From: Promicromonospora soli
Lineage (GTDB): Bacteria > Actinomycetota > Actinomycetes > Actinomycetales > Cellulomonadaceae
Assembly (NCBI RefSeq): GCF_014653785.1
Contig: NZ_BNAS01000004.1
Location: 255,046-319,045 of the forward strand
Direction of reading: 5' to 3'
Length of the DNA: 64,000 nt
Positions 15,887-23,736 of the stretch are shown here, piece by piece. The notes under the pieces are model-generated. The model saw only the letters and a list, made by a program, of their open reading frames with translations, did no database searches and had not been told where the DNA came from. The stretch's first letter is position 1. Every line of letters starts with the position of its first letter. The position numbers and the translations under genes are program-made.

Positions 15887-16507
15887 TCACGCTGCCAAGA
15901 TGCGGAGTGCGGACTGACCGTTGCGGCGTTGCTCGGCGGGTATTGCCTGCCAGGCCCGGGCTTGATCCGGCAGGTTGCGGACGAGTGTCTGCAACCGCTG
16001 CTTGTCAGAGCCTGCGAAGTGCTCGCGTCCCGCGTAGGGGTCGGCGAGGCAACACAGCAGGACTGCGGCGTCCTGCAAATGGCGGTCAGGGTCGCGAGAG
16101 TCCGCCTGGTAAGCCGCCGCCTTGAGCACGATCGCACCGAAGACCCCAGGCACGCTGACCGTCGTCGCGCGCTCCGGACCAATGACCAAGCGAGCATTGA
16201 CCGTACGGCGCAGGGCTTGGGTGCCGCCTTCGATGGCGACCATCACATGTCCGCGGAGCTTCTGGGTGACACGAGGCGCGGCATGGTCCGCCACGAGGAC
16301 ATCGACGACATCAGGTGCGCTGGTGACTAGATCGACCTTGGCATCGCCGCGTGTGAATCGGTGGGCAGTCTTCTCCAGAGGGTCGAGCGAGGTCGCGAGG
16401 GAGTAGCCAAGTCCCTCCAGCGCAAAGGCAGCAGCAGCGACGTTCGGCCAAGGAACGCCCCATCCGCCAGGTGGTGTCGCGACTTCGATGACAGGTCGAT
16501 AAGTCAC
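15887..16507 (-). CDS. AbiEii-like nucleotidyltransferase-family protein, probably lacking its N-terminal catalytic segment
   Basis: The 206 residues resemble the middle and end of actinobacterial nucleotidyltransferase/AbiEii-like proteins: ALEGLGYSL, TAHRFTRGDAKVDLVTS, a KLRGHVMVAIEGGTQALRRT stretch, VPGVFGAIVLKAAAYQ and RHLQDAAVLL. The usual N-terminal GG...TxDxD nucleotide-binding segment is not visible after the GTG start at 16507. That start overlaps the stop of the upstream HTH gene by two bases. The protein may be a truncated, inactive toxin-like partner, or the start may have been displaced. Codon use is less GC-extreme than in neighbouring genes. Confidence 0.65.
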   Translation of the reverse strand: MTYRPVIEVATPPGGWGVPWPNVAAAAFALEGLGYSLATSLDPLEKTAHRFTRGDAKVDLVTSAPDVVDVLVADHAAPRVTQKLRGHVMVAIEGGTQALRRTVNARLVIGPERATTVSVPGVFGAIVLKAAAYQADSRDPDRHLQDAAVLLCCLADPYAGREHFAGSDKQRLQTLVRNLPDQARAWQAIPAEQRRNGQSALRILAA

Positions 16508-17163
16508 ACTTGCCTCAGCGCTCTGTCGAGGGCAGAGGTACCCACCGCGCGTTCGCGCGGGTCGAGCGACCCAGCAAGGTCGAGAGCGGCAAGCACGACG
16601 CCCTCTTCGGCGAGACCACGGACGACGGCCAGATCCATCGACGTTGCACGCAGCGTGAACCGCCCAGCGTCGTCATGCATCAGACCGTGACGGACCAGGA
16701 TGCCGTCGAGGGCGGCGTGGGCGACGTAACCATCGACAGCCGTCGTCGTCGCGAGCCCAAGCGTCACTGCTGCGCGGGAAGTGTCGACTATCTCTGCCTG
16801 CACCCGTTCGACGGCCGCTGGATGTCCGGCGTACCGGGCAGCCTCGGCGCGATTTCGTGCCCGCTCGATGAGGCCGGCGGACGACAGGTTCCGAAGGCGT
16901 GCCTTGAGCCGGGAGCGCTGCGACCCACCCATCCATTGCGGCACCTGACCGGACAAGATTGCGATGGCACCCCACGCCGTCGGCTCGGACCATGCCTGGG
17001 TGCGAGCGGTAGTACCCCGCACTGCGAGGAAGCGGTCGACCGATGCCTCGTCCAGGACGCCCCGGGCAAGCTGGCGGAGCTCGCCGCGCGCGACCAAGTG
17101 CTGCACCTGGCGGGTGGAGATGCCCAGGCGCTCTGCGGCCTCACCGACGGCAAGCAATGACAT
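16504..17163 (-). CDS. HTH (excisionase-like) protein, AbiEi-like partner
   Basis: The 219 residues start with a MerR/excisionase-type helix-turn-helix (LAVGEAAERLGISTRQVQHL, residues ~3-45), followed by an alpha-helical Arg/Ala-rich region of ~170 residues. It is translationally coupled to the nucleotidyltransferase-like gene, the layout of AbiE-type toxin-antitoxin or abortive-infection pairs in which the HTH protein represses the operon. A strong sigma70-like promoter sits directly upstream with almost no leader. The role is inferred from layout. Confidence 0.7.
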   Translation of the reverse strand: MSLLAVGEAAERLGISTRQVQHLVARGELRQLARGVLDEASVDRFLAVRGTTARTQAWSEPTAWGAIAILSGQVPQWMGGSQRSRLKARLRNLSSAGLIERARNRAEAARYAGHPAAVERVQAEIVDTSRAAVTLGLATTTAVDGYVAHAALDGILVRHGLMHDDAGRFTLRATSMDLAVVRGLAEEGVVLAALDLAGSLDPRERAVGTSALDRALRQV

Positions 17164-17170
17164 GACAATT

Positions 17171-17199
17171 AGTATCGCCTATGCGAAGTTACCCGTCAA
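17171..17199 (-). promoter_or_regulatory. Sigma70-type promoter of the HTH/nucleotidyltransferase pair
   Basis: On the minus strand TTGACG (17199-17194), a 17 bp spacer and GATACT (17176-17171) form a near-consensus promoter. The start codon at 17163 is only seven bases beyond the -10 element, so the transcript is probably leaderless. The region is clearly AT-richer than its surroundings. Confidence 0.7.
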
Positions 17200-17365
17200 C
17201 AGATCTGTCCCTCGTGACGGGCCGGGCCCTCCACCGCCGTACTGATCTGCGGTTCGCGGTCTATGCCACCAAGTAGTCGTCGGTTCTGGGCTCCTCCGGA
17301 TTTGGGCACTCAACGGCGCCTGCGTACAGCGGTGCGCGCCGGATCCCGTGGGCGACAATGGGCTC

Positions 17366-17956
17366 ATGACCACCGAGCTCTGGATCACCGGCGACCCCGA
17401 CACGGACCGGCTGCTGAGCGACGACCCGTTCGCCCTCCTGGTCGGAATGCTTCTCGACCAGCAGTTCCCGATGGAGCACGCGTTCGCCGGTCCGGGCAAG
17501 ATCCGCGACCGCATGGGCTCCTTCGACGTGCGGGCCATCGCCGACGCCGACCCCGACGAGTTCGTGACCATGGCGACCACTCCCCCGGCGATCCACCGAT
17601 ATGGCCGGTCCATGGCAGGCCGTGTGCTGGAGCTCGCGCGCGCGATAGTCGACGAGTACGACGGCGACGCCGCGAGGATCTGGACCACGCCCGGAGCCGA
17701 CGGCGGCGCCCCGACGGGCGCCGAGGTGCTCAAGCGGCTCAACGCCCTGCCCGGCTACGGGGAGCGCAAGGCCAAGATCTTCCTCGCCCTGCTCGGCAAG
17801 CAGCGCGGCGTCCAGCCGGAGGGCTGGCGCGAGGCGGCGGGCGAGTTCGGCGAGGACGGCTCGCGCCGCTCGATCGCGGACGTGACCAGCGCGGAGACGT
17901 TGCAGGAGGTCCGTGCGTTCAAGAAGGCCCAGAAGGCGGCGGCCAAGAACGCCTGA
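17366..17956 (+). CDS. HhH-GPD-type base-excision repair protein
   Basis: The 196 residues start at MTTELWITGD. They match a family of small HhH-GPD DNA glycosylase-like proteins, sometimes labelled HesB-like: LLVGMLLDQQFPMEHAFAGP at the N-terminus, a helix-hairpin-helix near LNALPGYGERKAKIFLALLGKQ, and the C-terminal Ala/Lys-rich KKAQKAAAKNA. No iron-sulfur cysteine cluster is visible. It presumably recognises damaged bases; the lesion is unknown. It runs convergently towards the P450 gene with a 40 bp gap. Confidence 0.85.
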   Translation: MTTELWITGDPDTDRLLSDDPFALLVGMLLDQQFPMEHAFAGPGKIRDRMGSFDVRAIADADPDEFVTMATTPPAIHRYGRSMAGRVLELARAIVDEYDGDAARIWTTPGADGGAPTGAEVLKRLNALPGYGERKAKIFLALLGKQRGVQPEGWREAAGEFGEDGSRRSIADVTSAETLQEVRAFKKAQKAAAKNA

Positions 17957-17996
17957 GGGTCTGGGGCGGGCGTGGTGGCGCCGGAGATCCTCGCGG

Positions 17997-19232
17997 TCAG
18001 CGCACCTCGAACCGCACCGGAAGCTGCCACGGCATCGAGGACCACAGGGTCCCCGTGGCGCGCAGCGACTCCAGCGGGACCGTGATCGTCATGCCGCCGA
18101 GGCGGCGCAGCGCCACCTCGACCGCTACCTTCGCGATCACCCTGGCCGGGCGGCGTACCGGGCAGGCGTGCGGGCCGGCGCCCCAGGTGAGGTAGGACAG
18201 GTTGCCGGGCTCGAGCCAGATGTCGTCGCCGGACGCGCGCGACTCCGCGCTCGCGCCCAGGATGCCCGGCACGACCGCGTCGCCGGCCCGGATCTTGCGT
18301 TGTCCGAGCACCGTGTCGGCCAGCGCGTAGCGCGGCGCCGTGTTGCTCGCCGGCGGGATCGAGCCGAGGACGGCCTCCAGCGTGTCCGACGCCGACAGCC
18401 GGCCGCCGGACCGTGCGTCGAACCGCGGGTCCGTCAGCTGCATCCGCAGCGACTGCGTGATCCACGCGACCTCGAACTCGCTGCCCAGGACGAGCATGGT
18501 CGAGACCGCGCTCTGCACGTCCTCGTCGTTGGGCCGGCTCCGGTGGCGCAGGATCGCCGAGGTCATGTCGTTCGACGGCTGCTTCCGACGCCTGGCGACG
18601 AGGTCCACGATGAGTGTCTTCTGCGCCGCGAGCGCCTCGAGAGCCTCCACGCCCTCGGCCCGGAAGATCTGGCGCGCGTAGCCGAGCATGGCCTGCGCCT
18701 CCGCATGGTCGAGCCCGAACATCGTGGACATTGCGAGCAGCGGGATGGCCCACGCGTACTCACCGACGAGGTCTGCCTCGCCCTTGGCCGCCACCCGGTC
18801 CAGCGTGAGCTCGCACCACTGCCGGACGTTCACCGCGAGGCGGTGCTCGTCGAACCCGTCGAACGCGTCGTCGACGAGGCACCGCAGGTACCGGTGCCGT
18901 TCCCCGTCGACGTAGTAGACGCTGTCGCGCGGGGCGAGGATCGCGCCGACGCCGCTGCCAGCGTCCACGGTGCCGTCCGCGACCAGGCCCCAGTTGCGCG
19001 AGTCGCGCGAGTACAGACGCTCGGTGCGCAGCACCGTGGCCAGCTCCTGGTGCCCCAGCACGAGCCACGCCCGCACACCGGGTACGAGGAGCACGGGAGC
19101 CACGTTGCCCCACCGGTCCCGCAGCCGCTCGTATACCTGGGCGGGATCGGGGCTCGTGGTGGTCTCGATGAGCGGCGTCAGGTCCGCCAGGTCGGCCAGG
19201 CGCTCCGACTGAGTGGTCGTCGTGACTGTCAT
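17997..19232 (-). CDS. Divergent cytochrome P450 lacking the ExxR motif
   Basis: The 411 residues align with bacterial P450s. The haem loop WGAGPHACPV keeps the axial Cys, and the C-helix keeps HxxxR (HRYLR). Three usual features are lost. The K-helix ExxR region reads LEAVLGS (no Glu-Arg pair). The I-helix reads LGSEFEV instead of AGHETT, so the proton-relay Thr is absent. The Gly after the Cys is Val. P450s without ExxR are known from the Streptomyces CYP157 family, so the fold may still bind haem. The gene is divergent from the TrpA-like operon, with a dyad between them. It may do unusual chemistry. Confidence 0.85.
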   Translation of the reverse strand: MTVTTTTQSERLADLADLTPLIETTTSPDPAQVYERLRDRWGNVAPVLLVPGVRAWLVLGHQELATVLRTERLYSRDSRNWGLVADGTVDAGSGVGAILAPRDSVYYVDGERHRYLRCLVDDAFDGFDEHRLAVNVRQWCELTLDRVAAKGEADLVGEYAWAIPLLAMSTMFGLDHAEAQAMLGYARQIFRAEGVEALEALAAQKTLIVDLVARRRKQPSNDMTSAILRHRSRPNDEDVQSAVSTMLVLGSEFEVAWITQSLRMQLTDPRFDARSGGRLSASDTLEAVLGSIPPASNTAPRYALADTVLGQRKIRAGDAVVPGILGASAESRASGDDIWLEPGNLSYLTWGAGPHACPVRRPARVIAKVAVEVALRRLGGMTITVPLESLRATGTLWSSMPWQLPVRFEVR

Positions 19233-19294
19233 TGTCCCCCGGCTCTCGGGCGCGACGGGGCGCCGGCGCGTCGTTGGGCGGAATGTATCGCATG

Positions 19295-19313
19295 TCCGAT
19301 GACCAGTATCGGA
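19295..19313. promoter_or_regulatory. Inverted repeat in the divergent P450 / TrpA-operon promoter region
   Basis: TCCGAT-n7-ATCGGA has perfect 6 bp arms. It sits 63 bp from the P450 start and 80 bp from the opposite gene. A TACTCT -10-like hexamer (19382-19387) lies six bases before the ATG at 19394, suggesting a leaderless transcript. A further TCGGAAG (19325-19335 region) repeats one half-site. Confidence 0.45.
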
Positions 19314-19393
19314 AGCGCGCCGAATGTCGGAAGTAGTTCCTCACGAGGGTCGATATGTACGCATTTTTCCCTGTGCTCGCGTACTCTGTGGCC

Positions 19394-20047
19394 ATGTCAG
19401 ATCCGGCCCCATGGGACGACTACGTCCCCCCGCCTCTGCAGGTTGCTCTGGCTCAGGAGGAGCACCGCCTGGCGTCCAGCAGGAACGTGTTCGCGCTGAT
19501 CAATCCGGACGGGTTGCTGACCATCAAGGACGGGACGCCGCAGGAGGTGCGGGAGGCGGCCGACCCGCTGCACGGCACGGCCGCCAGGGTCACCGTCGTG
19601 GACCCTCGTGGTGAGGTCCCCGGGATCCGTGGGTACCGGCCGGAGGTCGGCCGCGACCTGCCGGAGGAGTACCCGGTCAACCCGGTAGCCCGGCGGGTCA
19701 GGGCGGCTCTGGCGGCCGGGGCGGGGCAGGTTGTCCCGGACGAGGAGCTGCGCGGCAATCTGGCCTTGTGCGCGGTGGACGTCGACGGCAAGACCGAGGT
19801 GGGCCTGACCGGCTGGCAGCAGCAGCTCATCCGTGTCGCCCACCATGCGGCGCACGCTGCTTCGGGGTGGCTGTCCTCGTTCCGCATCGTCGGCAGGACC
19901 GGGGAGGCAGGGGCCAGCACGGTCTTCCTGCCAGGTCTGCGCGACCCGATGAGCGCAGACGAGGCACGACGCGCCGCACATCAGCTGGCCCTGGTCGCCG
20001 CCTCCGCTGACGACGAGAACTCTCCTGCCCTGCGGCCGCGCTGGTAG
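19394..20047 (+). CDS. Protein of unknown function, first gene of the TrpA-like operon
   Basis: I do not recognise the 217 residues. The sequence is soluble, with no signal peptide or membrane segment. Notable stretches are PWDDYVPPPLQVALAQEEHR, ALINPDGLLTIKDG, LALCAVDVDGKTEVG and LIRVAHHAAHAASGWLSSF; the paired histidines in the last could bind a metal or ligand, which is only a guess. The ATG at 19394 has no clear Shine-Dalgarno but a -10-like TACTCT just upstream. It ends six bases before the TrpA-like ORF, so both are probably one transcript. Confidence 0.65.
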   Translation: MSDPAPWDDYVPPPLQVALAQEEHRLASSRNVFALINPDGLLTIKDGTPQEVREAADPLHGTAARVTVVDPRGEVPGIRGYRPEVGRDLPEEYPVNPVARRVRAALAAGAGQVVPDEELRGNLALCAVDVDGKTEVGLTGWQQQLIRVAHHAAHAASGWLSSFRIVGRTGEAGASTVFLPGLRDPMSADEARRAAHQLALVAASADDENSPALRPRW

Positions 20048-20052
20048 CTGTG

Positions 20053-21168
20053 ATGACCGCCATGGAGAACGGGTACGAGAACGCGGTGTTGGCCGAGGGC
20101 AGGACCGCCGCACTGCTGAGCCGTCTGCGCGAGCAGGAGGGGCGTCCGGCGCTGGTGGGGTACCTCCCGCTGGGGTTCCCAGACCTGGAGCGCAGCATGG
20201 AGGCGCTGTACACGCTGGCTGACAGCGGCGTGGACATCATCGAGCTGGGGATCCCGTACACGGCGCCGGTCATGGACGGGATCGTGATCCAGCAGGCGTC
20301 CCAGATCGCGCTGGAGGCCGGGACACGGGTGGGGCATCTCTTCGATGCGGTGCGCCTGCTGCGCGGGCACGCACCCCAGGTCGAGGTGCTGGTGATGACC
20401 TACTGGGACCCGGTGGTGAGCTACGGCGTGGACGCGTTCGCCCGCGAGCTGAGCGCTGCGGGCGGGGCGGGGCTGATCACCCCGGACCTGGACCCCGGCC
20501 AGGCCGGCCAATGGGTCGCGGCAAGCGATCAGCACGGCCTGGACCGTGTGTTCCTGGTGGCACCGAGCGCGCGACCGGAGCAGCTGGCGGCCGCGACCTC
20601 GACGTCGCGGGGTTTTGTATATGCCGCCTCCACGATGGGTGTCACGGGGACCCGCGCCACGGTGGGTGAACGGGCCGAGAAGCTCGTCACGGACACCAGG
20701 GCCGCCGGGGCGACGCACGTGTGCGTCGGCCTGGGCGTCTCCAACGGCGGCCAGGCGGCCGAGGTCGGGCGATGGGCCGACGGCGTCATCGTCGGCTCGG
20801 TCCTGGTGCGTCCGCTGCTCGGGGACGACCCGTGGGCCGACCAGCTCAAGAGCCTGGCGACCATCACCCGCGAGCTGGCCTCCGGGGTGCGCCGAGCACG
20901 CCGCCCGCAGGTTGTGCCGGACCACCCCGCCCCCATGCTGGAGATGTCGGCCGACAGCACCGCGAGAGGATCCAAGATGCCTAGCACGATGTCGATGCCC
21001 GGCGACGACGAGGAGATCCGCAACGACGTGGACGATGCGATCCGTGCAGGGACGATCTCCGACGAGGAGGTGGCGACGGTTCACAAGCTCCTGGACGAGA
21101 ATCCCGGCCGGTTCAGGTCGTTCAAGGACATCTACGAGATGGCCCGCTCCGCCACGATCAGCGACTGA
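20053..21168 (+). CDS. Stand-alone TrpA-like indole-3-glycerol-phosphate lyase with C-terminal extension
   Basis: Residues ~1-280 form a tryptophan synthase alpha-type TIM barrel. The catalytic Glu (IIELGIPY) and Asp (VMDGIVIQ) corresponding to E49 and D60 of the Salmonella enzyme are kept, as are GVTGTR (loop 6) and the phosphate-binding IVGSVLV. The residue equivalent to D56, which contacts TrpB, is Ala (YTAP). No trpB or other trp gene is near. Residues ~281-371 add a tail with a charged helical end (EEIRNDVDDAIRAGTISDEE) not found in TrpA. It probably releases free indole for a secondary pathway. GTG 20050, ATG 20053 or ATG 20062 may be the start. Confidence 0.85.
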   Translation: MTAMENGYENAVLAEGRTAALLSRLREQEGRPALVGYLPLGFPDLERSMEALYTLADSGVDIIELGIPYTAPVMDGIVIQQASQIALEAGTRVGHLFDAVRLLRGHAPQVEVLVMTYWDPVVSYGVDAFARELSAAGGAGLITPDLDPGQAGQWVAASDQHGLDRVFLVAPSARPEQLAAATSTSRGFVYAASTMGVTGTRATVGERAEKLVTDTRAAGATHVCVGLGVSNGGQAAEVGRWADGVIVGSVLVRPLLGDDPWADQLKSLATITRELASGVRRARRPQVVPDHPAPMLEMSADSTARGSKMPSTMSMPGDDEEIRNDVDDAIRAGTISDEEVATVHKLLDENPGRFRSFKDIYEMARSATISD

Positions 21169-21176
21169 GAGTCGAT

Positions 21177-21216
21177 CCGGCACCCCGTGCTGGCCCTGCG
21201 CCAGGCGGGGTGCCGG
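21177..21216. terminator. Hairpin between convergent genes
   Basis: CCGGCACCCCG (21177-21187) pairs perfectly with CGGGGTGCCGG (21206-21216) across an 18-base loop. It lies just past the TrpA-like stop and before the stop of the minus-strand gene. It has no U-tract, as is common in actinobacteria. Confidence 0.6.
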
Positions 21217-21219
21217 GGT

Positions 21220-21879
21220 TCAGGTGGTGTGTGCTCGGTAGGCGCTGATGAACGCGTAGGCGCTGGGGCGGGTGACAGGGAACTGGTACGAACCGTCGTC
21301 GAGCGCGGGCGCGGTGTAGGTGATGAGGTGCCCTGACGAGAGCAGCCCCCACGGGTCGACGGATCCGATCACGCCGGAGACGATCTGCGGCTCGGGGGCG
21401 ACCAGAGGCGCGGAGGGATAGGCCGCAGACGAGCCGACGTCGGCCGCAAGGCTCAGCGCCCGTCGTGCGCGACGCTCCACGCGGTGCTGGTTGACACGGT
21501 ACGCGCGGACAAAGACCTGGGTGCTCCCGGGCAAGACCTGAAGCTGGGATGAGCCGGGGTCGTCGGTGACCGGTGCGGTGAAGGTGATCTGGTGGCCGGG
21601 ACGCTTGCGTCCGGGGGGCACGACTGACTCGACAGTGCCGGCCACGAGACAGGGCCCGGGGCCGGCCAGGTAGATCAAGGCGGTATCACCTGGCTGGACG
21701 TCGTCCAGGACGTCGATGACGTCGATGACGTCGACAGGAGCGTAGACGCCGGGCGTGTAGCCGGGGCCGGCCAGGTAGATGAACGCGGCGTCCCCGGGCT
21801 GCAGCTCTTCGATGTCGTCGATGACGTCGACGGGCACGTCGGTGTCCACGACCTGGTGGTCACGTCCCCGGGCGCTCAT
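21220..21879 (-). CDS. Unknown protein with internal IYLAGPG repeats
   Basis: The 219 residues start at MSARGRD, overlapping the upstream small ORF (ATGA). Two imperfect copies of VDVID...LQPGDAAFIYLAGPG occur in residues ~12-70, and a second repeated unit appears as GHQITFTAP and GHLITYTAP. Both end in a similar arginine/tyrosine motif (VRAYRVNQHR, ISAYRAHTT). The pattern suggests two duplicated beta-rich domains. It has no signal peptide or membrane helix and I know no family. It runs convergent to the TrpA-like gene and downstream of the flavin monooxygenase. Confidence 0.6.
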   Translation of the reverse strand: MSARGRDHQVVDTDVPVDVIDDIEELQPGDAAFIYLAGPGYTPGVYAPVDVIDVIDVLDDVQPGDTALIYLAGPGPCLVAGTVESVVPPGRKRPGHQITFTAPVTDDPGSSQLQVLPGSTQVFVRAYRVNQHRVERRARRALSLAADVGSSAAYPSAPLVAPEPQIVSGVIGSVDPWGLLSSGHLITYTAPALDDGSYQFPVTRPSAYAFISAYRAHTT

Positions 21880-21950
21880 CGCCAGGAGCCCGGTCGCACG
21901 GTGGGAGCGGGGGCGGTGCACAGGGGCTGGTTGACGAGGTCGTCGTTCAT
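21876..21950 (-). CDS. 24-residue small ORF coupled to the repeat protein
   Basis: An ATG at 21950 with a very good Shine-Dalgarno (GGAGGGCCCC) opens a 24-codon frame beginning MNDDLVNQPL and ending VRPGSWR. Its stop overlaps the start of the next gene (ATGA). It could be a translation-coupling leader, or a ribosomally made precursor peptide given the adjacent P450 and monooxygenase. No known precursor-family signature is visible. Confidence 0.45.
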   Translation of the reverse strand: MNDDLVNQPLCTAPAPTVRPGSWR

Positions 21951-22101
21951 GGGGCCCTCCGGATCGGTCTGGGTATGGTCTGGCTCGACTCGAGAGCACC
22001 GGAACGGGGTTGGTCCGGCGCTCGACGCATTCGCGACCGATCGACGCCCCCACTCCCGTTGGCCTTCGCCCCGGTGGATGTGGCGGCGCCGCCGGCGACG
22101 G

Positions 22102-23610
22102 TCAGGCTCCCGCGGTGGCCTCGGCCCGCGCGATCTTCTTCTTGAGCTTGGCCAGCAGGCCGGAGTAGGCGCTCGGGTCCACGGGGAGCAGCCACTGCAT
22201 CGCCCGGGCACCAGGGGAGACGTCGATCCCGATGTCTTCGAGCGTCTCGTCGATGTTGTGCAGGGAGAACGGCAGGACGTTGGTGCCGCGGGCGTGCCGG
22301 CCGTTCGTGCGTTGCTCCATCCACTGCACTCGCTCGGCGACGATCGCGCGGCGTTCCTTGACGGGCGGAAGGTTGAGCACGCCGGCCAGGTAGGCCCCGA
22401 CCCACAGTGCGCCGACCTCGGCCGACAGCGGGCTGAAGAACGAGGAGTTGTAGCCGGCGAAGGTCAGGTTGGGCACGTCATGGGGCAGGATCTGCTTCCA
22501 CAGCTGGAAGTTCTCCCGCTCGTCGAGCAGCCGCTTGGTGACGACGTCGCCCAGGAAGGGGACGCGCTGGTTGAACCCGGTCCCGCAGATCACGACGTCG
22601 GCCTTCACCGACTCGCCGTTGGTCAGCTCGGCGACGGGCTGTGCGTCGGTGATGACGAACCGGCCGATCTGGGTGTCGCGGTGCACCGCGATGGTCCCGG
22701 CGGCGACCTGCTCGTAGAACCCGTCCGTGGACAGCGAGACGGTGCTGCGGGCGATGTCGGAGAACTCGCCGCGGGGCACCAGGCCGAGCTTCTTCAGCCC
22801 GAGCTGGGAGGTCACCACGGAACCGATCCAGTCGACCAGGCCCTGCCGCACTGCGCTGCCCGGCCCGTGCAGGAAGCGCTCCATGCCGCTGTCCTGGGTC
22901 TGGTACCGGAACAGGTTCTCGCCCAGCCGCGTCAGCAGGAGGTACTTGAAGTTGAGGCCGCCGGCGATCCTCTTGGGCATCTTCCACAGCAGGTGCCGCG
23001 CGACGACCGTGGTGCTGGCCGCGACCTGCCCGATCTCGGCTGCGATGTCGCAGGCGGACTTGCCGTAGCCGACGACCACGACGTGCTTGTCCCGCACCGA
23101 CTCGACGTCGGTGAGCTGGCTGGAGGCCACGAGACGCCCACCGGACCGGACGAAATCGGGATAGCCCTCGAAGCGGGGGATCGTCGGGTCGGAGAATATG
23201 CCGTTGGCGATCACGAGGTGGTCGAAGTGCTCGGGGGGGCGCAGCGAGGCCCCGGCAGGGCGGGCGGTGACCAGCCAGCCGTCATCATCCGGAGTGGGTA
23301 CGACGTTCACCACCTCGGTGGACAGCCGAAATGATGGCTCGAGGCCGAAGGTCCGCACGTATCGCTCGAGGTAAGCCTGGACCTGCTCGCCCGTGGGCCA
23401 CTCCGGGTACTCCTTCGGCATCGGCAGGTCCGAGAACGCGTAGGAATTCCGGTTGTTCTGGGTGCGCAGTCCCGTGTACCGCCGGGTCGCGCTCCATACA
23501 CCGCCGACGTCGGGCGCCTTCTCGAACACGACGACCTCGTGCCCCAGCTCCCTCAGCACCCTTGCGTGGGCGATTCCAGCGAATCCTGCTCCGACGATAG
23601 CGATCCTCAA
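22102..23610 (-). CDS. Flavin-containing (class B) monooxygenase
   Basis: The 502 residues have FAD-binding GAGFAGIAHA, NADPH-binding VVGYGKSACD, the FMO-like stretch FDHLVIANGIFSDP and a late ICGTGFN. That is the two-Rossmann layout of N-hydroxylating or Baeyer-Villiger enzymes. TTG 23610 is favoured because AAGGGG sits six bases upstream; TTG 23616 is closer than workable. In this neighbourhood the substrate could be indole or an indole derivative from the TrpA-like lyase, as FMOs can oxidise indole, but no direct evidence fixes it. Confidence 0.88.
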   Translation of the reverse strand: MRIAIVGAGFAGIAHARVLRELGHEVVVFEKAPDVGGVWSATRRYTGLRTQNNRNSYAFSDLPMPKEYPEWPTGEQVQAYLERYVRTFGLEPSFRLSTEVVNVVPTPDDDGWLVTARPAGASLRPPEHFDHLVIANGIFSDPTIPRFEGYPDFVRSGGRLVASSQLTDVESVRDKHVVVVGYGKSACDIAAEIGQVAASTTVVARHLLWKMPKRIAGGLNFKYLLLTRLGENLFRYQTQDSGMERFLHGPGSAVRQGLVDWIGSVVTSQLGLKKLGLVPRGEFSDIARSTVSLSTDGFYEQVAAGTIAVHRDTQIGRFVITDAQPVAELTNGESVKADVVICGTGFNQRVPFLGDVVTKRLLDERENFQLWKQILPHDVPNLTFAGYNSSFFSPLSAEVGALWVGAYLAGVLNLPPVKERRAIVAERVQWMEQRTNGRHARGTNVLPFSLHNIDETLEDIGIDVSPGARAMQWLLPVDPSAYSGLLAKLKKKIARAEATAGA

Positions 23611-23736
23611 CGCCAACCCCTTGCTTCCTCGAACCAGACGATCAACGACTCGGGCAATCCGGTCGAATCGTACCCGCTCGCAGAGTCGAGCTGCAGGTGG
23701 CGGGCGGTGTGCGCTCTTGTCCCGATGGTGGGACCG

